Made by a program: the position numbers and the translations under genes. Positions 34,567-44,924 of a stretch of DNA of 64,000 nt are shown piece after piece. Source of the DNA: Owenia fusiformis (taxonomy: Eukaryota > Annelida > Polychaeta > Sabellida > Oweniidae); assembly GCA_903813345.2 (NCBI GenBank), contig CAIIXF020000012.1, positions 4,255,318 to 4,319,317 of the forward strand, written 5' to 3'. Position 1 is the first letter of the stretch, and each line of letters opens with the position of its first letter. The notes under the pieces were generated by a model, which saw only the letters and a program-made list of their open reading frames with translations, had not been told where the DNA came from and did not search any database.

Positions 34567-36992
34567 TTGCAATCGGGATTAAGAACGTATTTAACTGCAT
34601 ATGAACGAGTTAGCAAAAATATAGCTATCACACCAAACAAGTTGCCACTGCGTTCTTCAAAACTGATTTTAAACTGTGTGCGAACGGAATGAACGTAGCT
34701 GCAACTTTCTAAGGTCTATTTACGAACTTCATGAACGTTCTCAGACGGGAACGTGATTTTAGAATTTTGAATCGATTCCGACGTGGTGCGACCTGAACGA
34801 ACTACGAATGAGATGGACGTATTGAAGACTGTTTATGAACGAAGAAGCTAATTATTTTAGACATATTTCCCGACCACAGCCAGATTGAGCCCGTTTTACG
34901 ACTTTTTCGGAGGACTGGCAAGAACGGGTAAGAACTAGTTTGGTGTGATTAGGGGGGTGACAAGGATTTAAGACACCAGTCATACCTGTGTCGTCTTGGA
35001 ACTCTGTTGTCTTCTTTTAACCTTGCATTTACCTATAAATGTTGGTATCATTTTAATAATCAATTCATTTATGTTTGATTAAATAACAATAAGAGTAAAA
35101 ATAACTCGCAAGCTAACCATGTGGATTTAAATATAACCGAAAGAATTCCATAGAGTAAAATTAAAGCTGTGAAGCATTATGGCTAGTAAAAGAACGAACA
35201 TATAGCTTACCCATTTTGGCAAGTGGATCGTCAGACGAACAAGTGAATCCTTCACGGCATGGGCAATCGATGTACACTGATTTGACATTATAGTCCACAT
35301 CGTTATTAGCCACGAGACAATCTGTAATATACTAGCTTTAATTTAATTCTAAACTGTCTTGTATTTTAGAGGTATTTTAAAACTTGTAAGCAAATGAAGC
35401 TAGGCGGAGTTAGTCCCATTCGAAATAGGGGAACAAATTCTTCCGATATTGATAAACCCTCAATTTCAGCTTCGAACATGTATGAAATGACGTGTTGATA
35501 AGTAAAATGTTTTTTGTTAGGACAAGGATTACGTGAGAATTTGGAAAAAATGTGCAAGATGGATGTTTATTTTGGCCACACTGTGTATAAGCAAAAGTCT
35601 CCATAGCTACCTTCAGAGTCGTACTTGAGCGCCTTACAAACACCGGCTCCAGTATCATCTGTCAATACGCAGCAATCCCCGACATATGGACAATCCTGGG
35701 GCAACGAACAGAGCTGTATATCGGACTAAACCCATACAAATAAAAAAATGAATAAGTGAATAAAAGGTGTTTTGGTCTATAATATATTTTGTTTGCATCG
35801 TAGCCTGCAAGTGTAATGGGTATTTAGGCCTATACTGTTAATAGTTTGGATTGCAAATTGTAAATTTAAGAGGTGGTTAGGCCTATATTGTTATAGTTTG
35901 GATTGCAACTTGTAAATTAAATAGGTGGTTAGGCCTATACTGTTATAGTTTGGATTGCAACTTGCAGATTTAAGAGATGGTTAGGCCTATACTGTTAATA
36001 GTTTGGATTGCAACTTGTAAATTTAAGAGGTGGTTAGGCCTATGTAAATTGTTTGTACCGTTTCCTGTTAGTTTAGCTCAAAAAATACTTTACTTTTTTC
36101 GGCCAGGTTACTTTAGATATTCAGCCTTTTTTATAACTTTGACGTGTCATACCTGCACTGGCGTACCCTTACGCATGCGACTTGGCACCGAACTTTGGCG
36201 TGTACGTCGCGCTTCGGGGTCCCCAAACTCAGGACCAGAATCAGACGACTCTCCCGAATCTCTCTTGGCCTACAATGTACAATCTGGTGATAACAGATAA
36301 TGTATAAGCGTATACGATATTCAAAGAGAGTTATAAAGATCCTAGTAGTAGGCTATTTGTTTTTGAGAAATAAGAGTTTTTACTTACTGTAAAAGAACTT
36401 ATGAACAGGAAAGTCATAACAAATACATTTGGCGAAGGGCAACCTCATTTTTGATTCATGGTTCTATTTATTGTGAACCAAAAAATTATTATTGTGATAA
36501 AATTAGAACACACAGCGTCCGCCTGTTCGTTTGTTCGTCCGTTCGTCCATCCGCGTCCAAGTGTCAATATCCTCCAAAATCAATCAAGTTTTACAATTAT
36601 CACGCTCCAGTGAAAAGGTGGTCATAGGGCATCAATAATTTGAAACCCCTGCCGATTTCCTTTTTCAATGAAAAAGCCACATAATTTAAAAATGGCCGCA
36701 AATTTTGTTCCAGGTTTTGATCATGATTTGCATTTGAATGACCATTTATCTTCTCAAATGTATTACAAATTGATACGATTTTGAATTTCCAACTAAAATC
36801 CTTGAATGCCTCAGAATGACGGCCATTTTACACAATGTTTATACATTATGTATAAATAATACACAATGATTATGTATATATAATTATCTATATTATAGAT
36901 TTATACACATTATACGATTTACTTACGTTCGTATATACCAATGTAGCTGCAAAAAGCAAGACCGACATCAATGGGAGCACCTTCGTTTCCAT
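28870..36992 (-). CDS. Secreted protein with two ten-cysteine prokineticin/astakine-like domains (8 exons)
   Basis: Minus-strand coding exons: 36992-36927, 36269-36153, 35725-35611, 35321-35211, 35032-34986, 30025-29908, 29575-29465 and 28889-28870 (stop). They join in phase to 234 residues. Exon 1 is a 22-residue hydrophobic signal peptide (LMSVLLFAATLVY core). Exon 2 is an acidic then basic propeptide with EARRTRQ and RMRK. Exons 3-5 and 6-8 each code one domain with C-x5-C-x5-CC-x10/11-C-x9-C-x17-C-x-C-x5-C-x11-C, the spacing of the prokineticin/astakine/colipase fold, including DCPCR-GFTC. The two triplets have identical phases, so one arose from the other. The linker has KVKRRQQ, a likely proprotein-convertase site. 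No N-terminal AVIT sequence is present. Intron 5 (~5 kb) is swollen by two LINE insertions. The function is inferred from the fold only. Confidence 0.85.
29908..30025 (-). other. Exon 6, first exon of domain 2, of the prokineticin-like gene
   Basis: Codes QRCSSPQDCPNVGDCC and GVCKPLKDDSE; pairs with exon 3 (35725-35611), which has one residue less between the fourth and fifth cysteines. Flanked by tacag on entry and gttaga on exit. Confidence 0.88.
30384..31805 (-). CDS. 5'-truncated CR1/Jockey-like reverse transcriptase fragment
   Basis: The open frame runs from the stop codon TGA at 31806-31808 to a stop at 30384, about 473 residues, without an ATG at its start. It contains RT motifs [20 protein letters not shown] and [14 protein letters not shown] (the catalytic YADD), a thumb/maturase-like middle part with KHLGVILD, and a C-terminal CNCG-x5-PTHVFLKC zinc-like motif. 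The endonuclease and the fingers part of RT are missing. It sits in intron 5 of the prokineticin-like gene, in the same orientation as the gene. A T-run at 30113-30120 may be the remnant of its poly(A) tail. Confidence 0.88.
   Translation of the reverse strand, partial: [473 protein letters not shown]
31826..32060. repeat. 41-bp tandem repeat, ~5.5 units
   Basis: Unit based on AATTGTGCGAGTATACTCGC and CACCAAACACCAG. Adjacent units are clearly diverged. It lies right above the truncation point of the CR1-like fragment. Confidence 0.85.
32249..34560 (+). mobile_element. 5'-truncated L1-like LINE with poly(A) and 12-bp target duplication
   Basis: AGAACTGATTGC at 32237-32248 and 34559-34570 is the target duplication. 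The insert starts directly inside the reverse transcriptase frame and ends in AATAAA (about 34505) and a ~40-base A-rich tail, as expected from target-primed reverse transcription. It lies in intron 5 of the prokineticin-like gene, antisense to it. Confidence 0.93.
32250..34481 (+). CDS. L1-like ORF2, reverse transcriptase to C-terminus
   Basis: About 743 codons open from the truncation point to a stop at 34479-34481, with no internal break. Motifs: SFRPISLTCSDYKI near residue 48, ALDYSRAFDSI near 127, LRQGCPLSSLIF near 180 and the catalytic SYADDTTIF near 223. The C-terminus has CTYCNEEDSYAHFFISC (C-x2-C-x7-H-x4-C), the zinc-finger-like motif of L1-type ORF2 proteins. The endonuclease is lost with the 5' end, so it cannot be autonomous. 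The intact frame suggests a recent insertion. Confidence 0.92.
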   Translation, partial: FYKVFWVKVKTLVVNSLNFGFQSGQLSTSQRQGIIILLLKGNNLPRNKLKSFRPISLTCSDYKIGATVLANRLQVVIKKLVNSDQNAYLKDRGIHLNLRLIDDVMNFIYNDDQEGIIAALDYSRAFDSISKKFVFRVLEKFNFGPEFQKWIKVFNKNTKSMVSNNGVFTNSFNLNQGLRQGCPLSSLIFIISTEVFACKIRQDNNVEGIKINNTEIKLTSYADDTTIFIKNIKSLENILIHSNNFYKTSGLKLNMIKTKAMWLGKNKNNVNAPLGIDWQIGKSAKIKILGAYFSNHKSAHLLDENWRDKIDKMECIMKCWDKRKLSLAGKVCVLKSLISSQILHMLMTFKCPDNYLKELNTKMYTFLWKKSGKGSEKIKRKVLRQSYKDGGINMVDAFLSQESLILTWVKRFMNGENSMWKGVSKIILAKTGHDFDIFICNSDLKDLKPQINLDMLPEFYSFLLKTWFKYREYDEEICKSDLLWNNRCIVFKHKQMYFKQWKDAGINYVADILDTNKHVKSLEFFKQKMQNNAAIVLEYNVIRNAMINKKMGMNRSKGEKMYNNVKIKNLTSKDVRKMILKKDQVVPICIERWKHVYPDLNWKKNWQLIQTLKEPRLKSIQYKILHNIYPTNTHLFKWKIEGVASKNCTYCNEEDSYAHFFISCKRVKSLWNEVECKLNARFGHRIRLGHKHILFKYECKTKKEEDYINYIIVIAKNCISKYKYGDYPNLLCLFDQECNIRNV
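34619..34952. repeat. GAACG-rich element bounded by inverted TATCACACCAAAC
   Basis: Inverted ends AGCTATCACACCAAAC (about 34621) and GTTTGGTGTGAT (about 34941). The inside, and the bases on the far left side of the LINE (32070-32236), are unusually rich in GAACG, ACGTA and CGTTC phrases and in CpG compared with the rest of the window. Confidence 0.55.
35824..36043. repeat. 52/53-bp tandem repeat, ~4 units
   Basis: Units start at 35824, 35877, 35929, 35981 and 36034 with TTAGGCCTATACTGTTATAG. It lies in intron 2 of the prokineticin-like gene. Confidence 0.9.
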
Positions 36993-37034
36993 TTTGACTC
37001 AATAAAACAGGTGCCACATGTTGCGCTTTCTCTC

Positions 37035-37042
37035 CTTTTATA
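37035..37042 (-). promoter_or_regulatory. TATA box of the prokineticin-like gene
   Basis: TATAAAAG on the minus strand, 43 bases above the start codon at 36992. A transcription start about 30 bases downstream would leave a very short 5' UTR of roughly 15-20 bases. Confidence 0.6.
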
Positions 37043-37857
37043 TCGCTATTTATTGAAGATCAAATAAAGATCCAAGAAAAATATGTTTTCTTGTTAACTG
37101 CGTATTCATTGTGAACAGGAGCTCTAAGTAATTTGTCATAACTCCCTGAGAATTTGAGATCATCACTAAGAACGCAAGGATCTATGTTTGTAGTTGTGTT
37201 TATATTCGATATTACCGACTCTTATTATCATTTGATTAATAGCGTTTAACAAAGCTAAGCCCGTGTTGTAAACGTCATTGTGGTAATACCATAGATCCCA
37301 TAACTCTTTAGATATGTCTAACTATAATCCACGTGTAATACCAAGATCAGGAGGTGATGAATTACAAACAGGCCACTATTCGCCTCATTCTACCGTAATT
37401 AAGTTATTCTTGGAGATAACGAACCTATAGATATATAATTACATGTCCTACACCAACAACTATGTAATACATATGTAATATTAAATTTTAAACTGTAATG
37501 TGTATTTTTATGATTAATCTATAGTTCAAATAAAGAAACACGAACGGAAAACTGAACGAGAGCGGGTGCTGTCTATTAAGATGAGGAATAAAGTACACAA
37601 CACCCAAAAGAACAAAGGTATACCATATTCCAAAACTTAAGGCATCAATAGAGACACTTCATAGTGCAACCCTTTAAAAGCCACATCAAGTAAATTTTTA
37701 AAAACATGACCAAGTGAAGAAGTAAACAAACATGACATCTACACAAACGGTAAGGTGAAATATGTTTATATAATGCAGAAATGTTCTTCTTCTGACATGG
37801 TATTACTTATTGGCGCTAAGGGACCGGGGAGTAAATTAAACAAGGAGACCTCGAGGT
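37043..37857. other. Upstream region of the prokineticin-like gene
   Basis: No exon seen. AT-rich DNA between the putative core promoter and the satellite, so any promoter-proximal regulation would lie here. Confidence 0.35.
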
Positions 37858-40800
37858 TCTGGCAGAAAGTGTTCATATAATTGTCATTGTCAATGTCCCT
37901 CTTCTGTCATAGCTTCTTATTCATATCTAATAAAAGACGTGGCCCTGACAGAATGTGTTTATGTAATGTCATTGTCAATGTTCCTCTTCTGTCATAGCTT
38001 CTTATTCACATCTAATAAAATACTTGGCCTTAAAGAATGTGTTTATATAATGTCATTGTCAATGTTCCTCTTCCGTCATTGCTTCTAATTTATATCTAAA
38101 AAAAGACGTGACCCTGACAGAATGTGTTAATATAATGTCATTGTCTATGTTCCTCTTCTGTCATAGCTTATTCACATCTAATAAAAGACGTGGCCTGACA
38201 GAATGTGTTTATATAATGTCATTGTCAATGTTCCTCTTCTGTCATTGCTTCTTATTCACATCTAATAAAAGACGTGACCCTGACAGAATGTGTTAATATA
38301 ATGTCATTGTCTATGTTCCTCTTCTGTCATATCTTATTCACATCTAATAAAAGACGTGGCCCTGACAGAATGTGTTTATGTTATGTCATTGTCAATGTTC
38401 CTCTTCTGTCATAGCTTCTTATTCACATCTAATAAAATACTTGGCCTTAAAGAATGTGTTTATATAATGTCATTGTCAATGTTCCTCTTCTGTCATTGCT
38501 TCTAATTTACATCTAATAAAGACGTGACCCTGACAGAATGTGTTAATATAATGTCATTGTCTATGTTCCTCTTCTGTCATAGCTTATTTACATCTAATAA
38601 AAGACGTGACCCTTACAGAATGTGTTTATATAATGTCATTGTTTATGTTCCTCTTCTGTCATAGCTTCTCATTCACATCTAACAAAAGACGAGGCCCTGA
38701 CAGCTTGTGTTTACATAATGTCATTGTCTATGTTCCTCTTCTGTCAAAGCTTCTTATTTACATCTAATAAAAGACGTGGCCCTTACAGAATGTGTTTATA
38801 TAATGTCAATGTTCCTCTTCTGCCATTGCTTCTTGTTCACATCTGATATAAGACGTGGCCCTGACAGAATGTGTTTATATAATTGTCATTGACAATGTTG
38901 CTTTTCTGTCATAGCTTCTTATTTACATCTAATAAAAGACGTGCCCCTGACAGAATGTGTTTATATAATGTCATTATCAATGTTCCTCTTCTGTCATAGC
39001 TTCTTATTCACATATAATAAAGGCGTGGCCCTGACAGAATGTGTTTATATAATGTCATTGTCTATGTCCCTCTTCTGTCATAGCTTCTTATTCACATCTA
39101 ACAAAAGACGTGGCCTTGACAGAATGTGTTTATATAATGTAATTGTCTATTTTCCTCTTCTGTCAAAGCTTCTTATTCACACCTAATCAAAGACGTGGCC
39201 CTGACAGAATGTGCTTATATAATGTTATTGTCAATGTTCCTCTTCTGTCATTGCTTCTTAGTCACATATAATAGAAAACGTGGCCCTGACAGAATGTGTT
39301 TATATAATGTTATTGTCAATGTTCCTCTTCTGTCATTGCTTCTTAGTCACATATAATAGAAAACGTGGCCCTGACAGAATGTGTTCATATTATGTCCTTG
39401 TCAATGTTCCTCTTCTATCATTGCTTCTTATTCACATCTAATAAAAGACGTGGCCATGACAGAATTTGCTTATATACTGTCAATGTTCCTCTTCTGTCAT
39501 TGCTTCTTATTCACATCTAATAAAAGACGTGGCCATGACAAAATGTGCTTATATAATGTCAATGTTCCTCTTCTGTCATTGCTTCTTATTCACATCTAAT
39601 AAAAGGCGTGGCCCTGACAGAATGAATTTATATAAAGTCATTGTCAATGTTCCTCTTCTGTCATTGCTTCTTATTCGCATGTAATAAAACACGTGGCCCT
39701 GACAGAATGTGTTCATATAATGTCATTGTTTATGTTCCTCTTCTGTCATTGCTTCTTATTCACATCTAATAAAAGACGTGGCCCTGACAGAATGTGCTTA
39801 TATAATTCAAATGTTCCTCTTCTGTCATTGCTTCTTATTCACATCTAATAAAAGACGTGGCTCTGACAGAATGTGCTTATATAATGTCAATGTTCCTCTC
39901 CTATCATTGCTTCTTATTCACGTCTAATAAAAGACGTGGCCCTGACAGAATGTTTTTATATAATGTCATTTTCTATGTTCTTCTTCTGTCATAGCTTCTT
40001 ATTCACATCTAATAAAAGACGTGGCCCTGACAGAATGTGTTTATATAATGTTATTGTCTATGTTCCTCTTCTGTCATTGCTTCTTATTCACATCTAATAA
40101 AAGACGTGGCCCTGACAGAATGTGTTTACGTAATGTCATTGTCAATGTTACTCTTCTGTCATAGCCTCTTATTTACATCTAACAAAAGACGTTGCCTTGG
40201 TCGAATGTGTTTATATAATGTCATTGTCTGTGTTCCTCTTCTGTCATTGCTTCTTATTCACATCTAATAAAAGACGTGGCCCTGACAGAATGTCTTTACG
40301 TAATATAATTGTCAATGTTACTCTTCTGTCATAGCTTCTTATTTACATCTAATAAAAGACGTTGCCTTGGCCGAATGTGTTTATATAATGTCATTGTCTA
40401 TGTTCCTCTTCTGTCATTGCTTCTTATTCACATCTAATAAAAGACGTGGCCCTGACAGAATGTGTTTACGTAATGTCATTGTTTATGTTCCTCTTCTGCC
40501 ATAGCTTCTTATTAACATCTAATAAAAGACGCAGCCCTGACAGAATTTGTTTACGTAATGTCATTGTCTATGTTCCTCTTCCTTCATTGCTTCTTATTCA
40601 CATCTAATAAAAGACGTGGCCCTGACAGATTGTGTTTACGTAATGCCAATGTCAATGTTCCTCTTCTGTCATTGCTTCTTATTCACATCTTATAGAAGAC
40701 GTGGCCCTGACAGAATGTGTTCATATAATGTCATTGTCAATGTTCCTCTTCTGTCATTGCTTCTTATTCACATCTAATAAAAGACGTGGCCTTGACAGAA

Positions 40801-43642
40801 TGTGTTTATATAATGTAATTGTCTATTTTACTCTTCTGTCAAAGCTTCTTATTTACACCTAATCAAAGACGTGGCCCTGACAGAGTGTGCTTATATAATG
40901 TCAATGTTCCTCTTCTGTCATTGCTTCTTATTCACATCTAATAAAAGACGTGGCCCTGACAGAATGAATTTATATAATGTCAATGTTCCTCTTCTGTCAT
41001 TGCTTCTTATTCACATCTAACAAAAGACGTGGCTCTGACAGAATGTGTTTATATAAAGTCATTGTCAATGTTCCTCTTCTGTCATTGCTTCTTATTCACA
41101 TCTAATAAAAGGCGTGGCCCTGACAGAATGAATTTATATAAAGTCATTGTCAATGTTCCTCTTCTGTCATTGCTTCTTATTCACATATAATAAAACACGT
41201 GGCCCTGACAGAATGTGTTCATATAATGTCATTGTCTATGTTCCTCTTCTGTCATTGCTTCTTATTCACATCTAATAAAAGACGTGGCCCTGACAGAATG
41301 TGCTTATATAATTCAAATGTTCCTCTTCTGTCATTGCTTCTTATTCACATCTAATAAAAGACGTGGCTCTGACAGAATGTGCTTATATAATGTCAATGTT
41401 CCTCTCCTATCATTGCTTCTTATTCACGTCTAATAAAAGACGTGGCCCTGACAGAATGTGTTTATATAACGTCATTTTCTATGTTCTTCTTCTGTCATAG
41501 CTTCTTATTCACATCTAATAAAAGACGTGGCCCTGACAGAATGTGTTTATATAATGTTATTGTCTATGTTCCTCTTCTGTCATTGCTTCTTATTCACATC
41601 TAATAAAAGACGTGGCCCTGACAGAATGTGTTTACGTAATGTCATTGTCAATGTTACTCTTCTGTCATAGCCTCTTATTTACATCTAACAAAAGACGTTG
41701 CCTTGGTCGAATGTGTTTATATAATGTCATTGTCTGTGTTCCTCTTCTGTCATTGCTTCTTATTCACATCTAATAAAAGACGTGGCCCTGACAGAATGTG
41801 TTTACGTAATATAATTGTCAATGTTACTCTTCTGTCATAGCTTCTTATTTACATCTAATGAAAGACGTTGCCTTGGCCGAATGTGTTTATATAATGTCAT
41901 TGTCTATGTTCCTCTTCTGTCATTGCTTCTTATTCACATCTAATAAAAGACGTGGCCCTGACAGAATGTGTTTACGTAATGTCATTGTTTATGTTCCTCT
42001 TCTGTCATAGCTTCTTATTAACATCTAATAAAAGACGCAGCCCTGACAGAATGTGTTTACGTAATGTCATTGTCTATGTTCCTCTTCCTTCATTGCTTCT
42101 TATTCACATCTAATAAAAGACGTGGCCCTGACAGATTGTGTTTACGTAATGCCATTGTCAATGTTCCTCTTCTGTCATTGCTTCTTATTCACATCTAATA
42201 GAAGACGTGGCCCTGACAGAATGTGTTCATATAATGTCATTGTCAATGTTCCTCTTCTGTCATTGCTTCTTATTCACATCTAATAAAAGACGTGGCCTTG
42301 ACAGAATGAATTTATATAATGTCAATGTTCCAGAAGACAGAATGTGTTTATAGAATGTAATTGTCTATTTTACTCTTCTGTCAAAGCTTCTTATTCACAC
42401 CTAATCAAAGACGTGGCCCTGACAGAGTGTGCTTATATAATGTCAATGTTCCTCTTCTGTCATTGCTTCTTATTCACATCTAATAAAAGACGTGGCCCTG
42501 ACAGAATGAATTTATATAATGTCAATGTTCCTCTTCTGTCATTGCTTCTTATTCACATCTAACAAAAGACGTGGCTCTGACATATTGTGTTTAAATAATG
42601 TCATTGTTAATGTTCCTCTAATTCTGTCATTGCTTCTTATTGACATCAAATAATAGACGTGGCCCTGACAGAATTTGTTTTTATAATGTCATTGTCAATG
42701 TTCCTCTTCTGTCATGGTTTCTTATTCACATCTAATCAAAGACGTGGCCCTGACAGAATGTGTTTATATAATGTCATTGTCTATGTTCCGTTTCTGCCAT
42801 AGCTTCTAACTCACATCTATCAAAAGACGTGGCTTTGACACAATGTGTTTATATAATGTCATTGTCAGTGTTCCTCTTCTGTCATTGCTTCTTATTCACA
42901 TGTAATAAAACACGTGGCCCTGACAGAATGTGTTTATATAATGTCATTGTCAATGTTCCTTTTCCGTCATTGCTTCTCATTTACATCTAATAAAACACGT
43001 GGCCCTGACAGAATGTGTTTATGTAATGCCATTGTCAATTAATGTTCCTCTTCTGTCATTGCTTCTTATTCACATCTAATAAAAGACGTTGCCCTGACAG
43101 AATGTGTTTATATAATGTCTTTGTCAATGTTCCTCTTCTGTCATTGCTCCTTATTCACATCTAATCAAAGTCGTGGCCCTGACAGAATGTGTTTATATAA
43201 TGTCATTGTTCCCTTTCTGTCAAAGCTTCTAAGTCACATCTAACAAAAGACGTGGCTTTGACAGAATGTGTTTCTATAATGTCATTGTCAGTGTTCCTCT
43301 TCTGTCATTGCTTCTTATTCACATGTAATAAAACGCGTGGCACTGACAGAATGTGTTTATATAATGTCACTGTCAATTAATGTTCCTCTTCCGTCATTGA
43401 CGTTATTGACATCTATATAATAAAAAACCTGGCCCCAACAGAATGTATTTATGTAATGCTATTGTCTATGTTCCTCTTCTGTCAAAGCAAGGCATGGACC
43501 TGACAGAATGTGTTCATATTATGTCATTGTCTATGTTTCCTCTTCTGTGATAGCTTCCTATTCAAATCTAATGAAAGTCGTAGGCCCGACAGAATATGTT
43601 CAATGTCATTCTATACGATCATCTTTTGTCACGGCTTCTTAA
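37858..43642. repeat. ~85-bp satellite array, ~68 units, with higher-order structure
   Basis: Unit core: GACGTGGCCCTGACAGAATG, TGTTTATATAATGTCATTGT, CAATGTTCCTCTTCTGTCAT, then TGCTTCTTATTCACATCTAA and TAAAA. Shorter units lack ATTGTC blocks. A segment of about 1.5 kb (39565-41070) is repeated as 41070-42600 with a constant 1506-bp shift over its first 1.24 kb, then a shift about 34 bp larger caused by an insertion near 42310-42345. A smaller five-unit duplication is visible at 38010/38430. Nearly every unit contains AATAAA. Both edges are diverged. Short open frames within it are not genes. Confidence 0.95.
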
Positions 43643-43887
43643 TGTAGATTTTGTTGAATTTGCTATTAATCAGCCATTCCGTATTGCTTTGGATAGAATG
43701 TTGTTACTGATGACAAGTGACATTGGAATCGACCTTCTCAATTAATTGTCCATCACCGACAAATTCGCTTCCAATACAATTTCTTTCTAGATTCTATTTT
43801 ATTTATTTATTCATGAATGATTTCTTCTTCTTCTTCTTCTCCTTCTTCTTTATCCTAGACAAATATTAAATATTAAATTCGACTTAC
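43643..43887. repeat. Satellite flank with (CTT)n
   Basis: A (TTC)n microsatellite lies at 43821-43851. Otherwise nothing is recognised. Confidence 0.7.
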
Positions 43888-44072
43888 CTGGGTTGGAACA
43901 TGGACCATGGTTGCAAGTCCCGTATTCTTGACCTCAAATTTAAGAATCGACTGACTGTGTTTGTTATTGAAACGGTATCCATGAATCAGAAGTATTTTCT
44001 ATGACGTCATCACGCTGTATATTCATTATTGTTGACGTCACTCATGTTAAATTCACGCTACCATGGAAGCAG
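43888..44072 (-). pseudogene. Degenerate copy of the orphan Cys-rich exon at 48016-48195
   Basis: Aligns along its whole length with the 48.0-kb exon, including the gtaag donor and AG acceptor, and shares the phrases CTTCCATGGT, CGTGAATTTAACAT and GATGACGTCATAG. It carries small deletions and in-frame stops (TGA after the shared start, then TAA and TGA further on), so no matching peptide can be made. Confidence 0.75.
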
Positions 44073-44924
44073 CTTGCATCAACTATTTTGATGATTTTAG
44101 CTATAACTTCGTTCATCTTGGAACTTGATATTAATTAGGCATTCGACATATGAGGGGGGCCATCATATCGCCAAAGGTTTTTCTAAGCGTGAACAAATGT
44201 ACACACAAACATGTTATTTAGTTTGTTAAAAACGATCACAATAGAATATCACGTGGTGGAGCTGCCGGCTAGGAATCACTTTCAATATTACCTTTCAATT
44301 TTTTGAAGATCTTGAACAAATCGCCATTCTTTAGTTTTTGGTTTCACAACGAGCATGGCTGGATTACTTAGTGCATTCTGATCGAGAGGGACGAATTAAG
44401 TTTTGATCCTCGCGAGTAATTACTGAATTTGTCTTTTTTCTTCCCCATGTTTATCCGGACTTATGTGATCTCATTATTCGCCATAATAATTATAGCAAAC
44501 TCTTATATTTATTGCCTCAACGAAGCTGACTAATACAAGATCTAGGATAACCCAATTTGCAAGGAAAATGTTTGGAATAAAAGTGTTATTCCCCTATAAA
44601 TATCTTTATGCATTGGCACGGGATTTCACCGTTTATTGCAGAATATGGTTGAATCTGATATATAAATTATTTTAGGGGAAAAAGGTGCGAGAGAAAATTT
44701 ATTGAAAAGGAACGTAGCCGTAGACGTTTATACCATGTGGCCCAAAGCCGCCCAGATCTAATTTGGCTTAGAAAGAAAATGATATCTTGTGTATAGTATG
44801 GGAGCCATTGCCACGCATGGATGGACATGGAATTGATCTTACAATAGTGGTACCCTGTTAAATAAGTTTACACAAGCCCATTCCTTGTGTTCAGTTGACC
44901 TTTTCGACATCCAAAGAAACAAAA
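44073..44924. other. No gene seen
   Basis: Unassigned DNA between the pseudo-exon and the long-TIR element. Confidence 0.35.

Noticed and set aside
37858-43642. Short open frames such as FLFCHCFLFTSNKRRG-type repeats in the satellite as genes
   Set aside because: They are frames of an 85-bp satellite, recurring with the unit and broken at random; no splice or coding signature.
37858-43642. CRISPR-like array
   Set aside because: The DNA is metazoan, units are contiguous and diverged along their whole length, and there are no constant repeats with variable spacers or cas genes.
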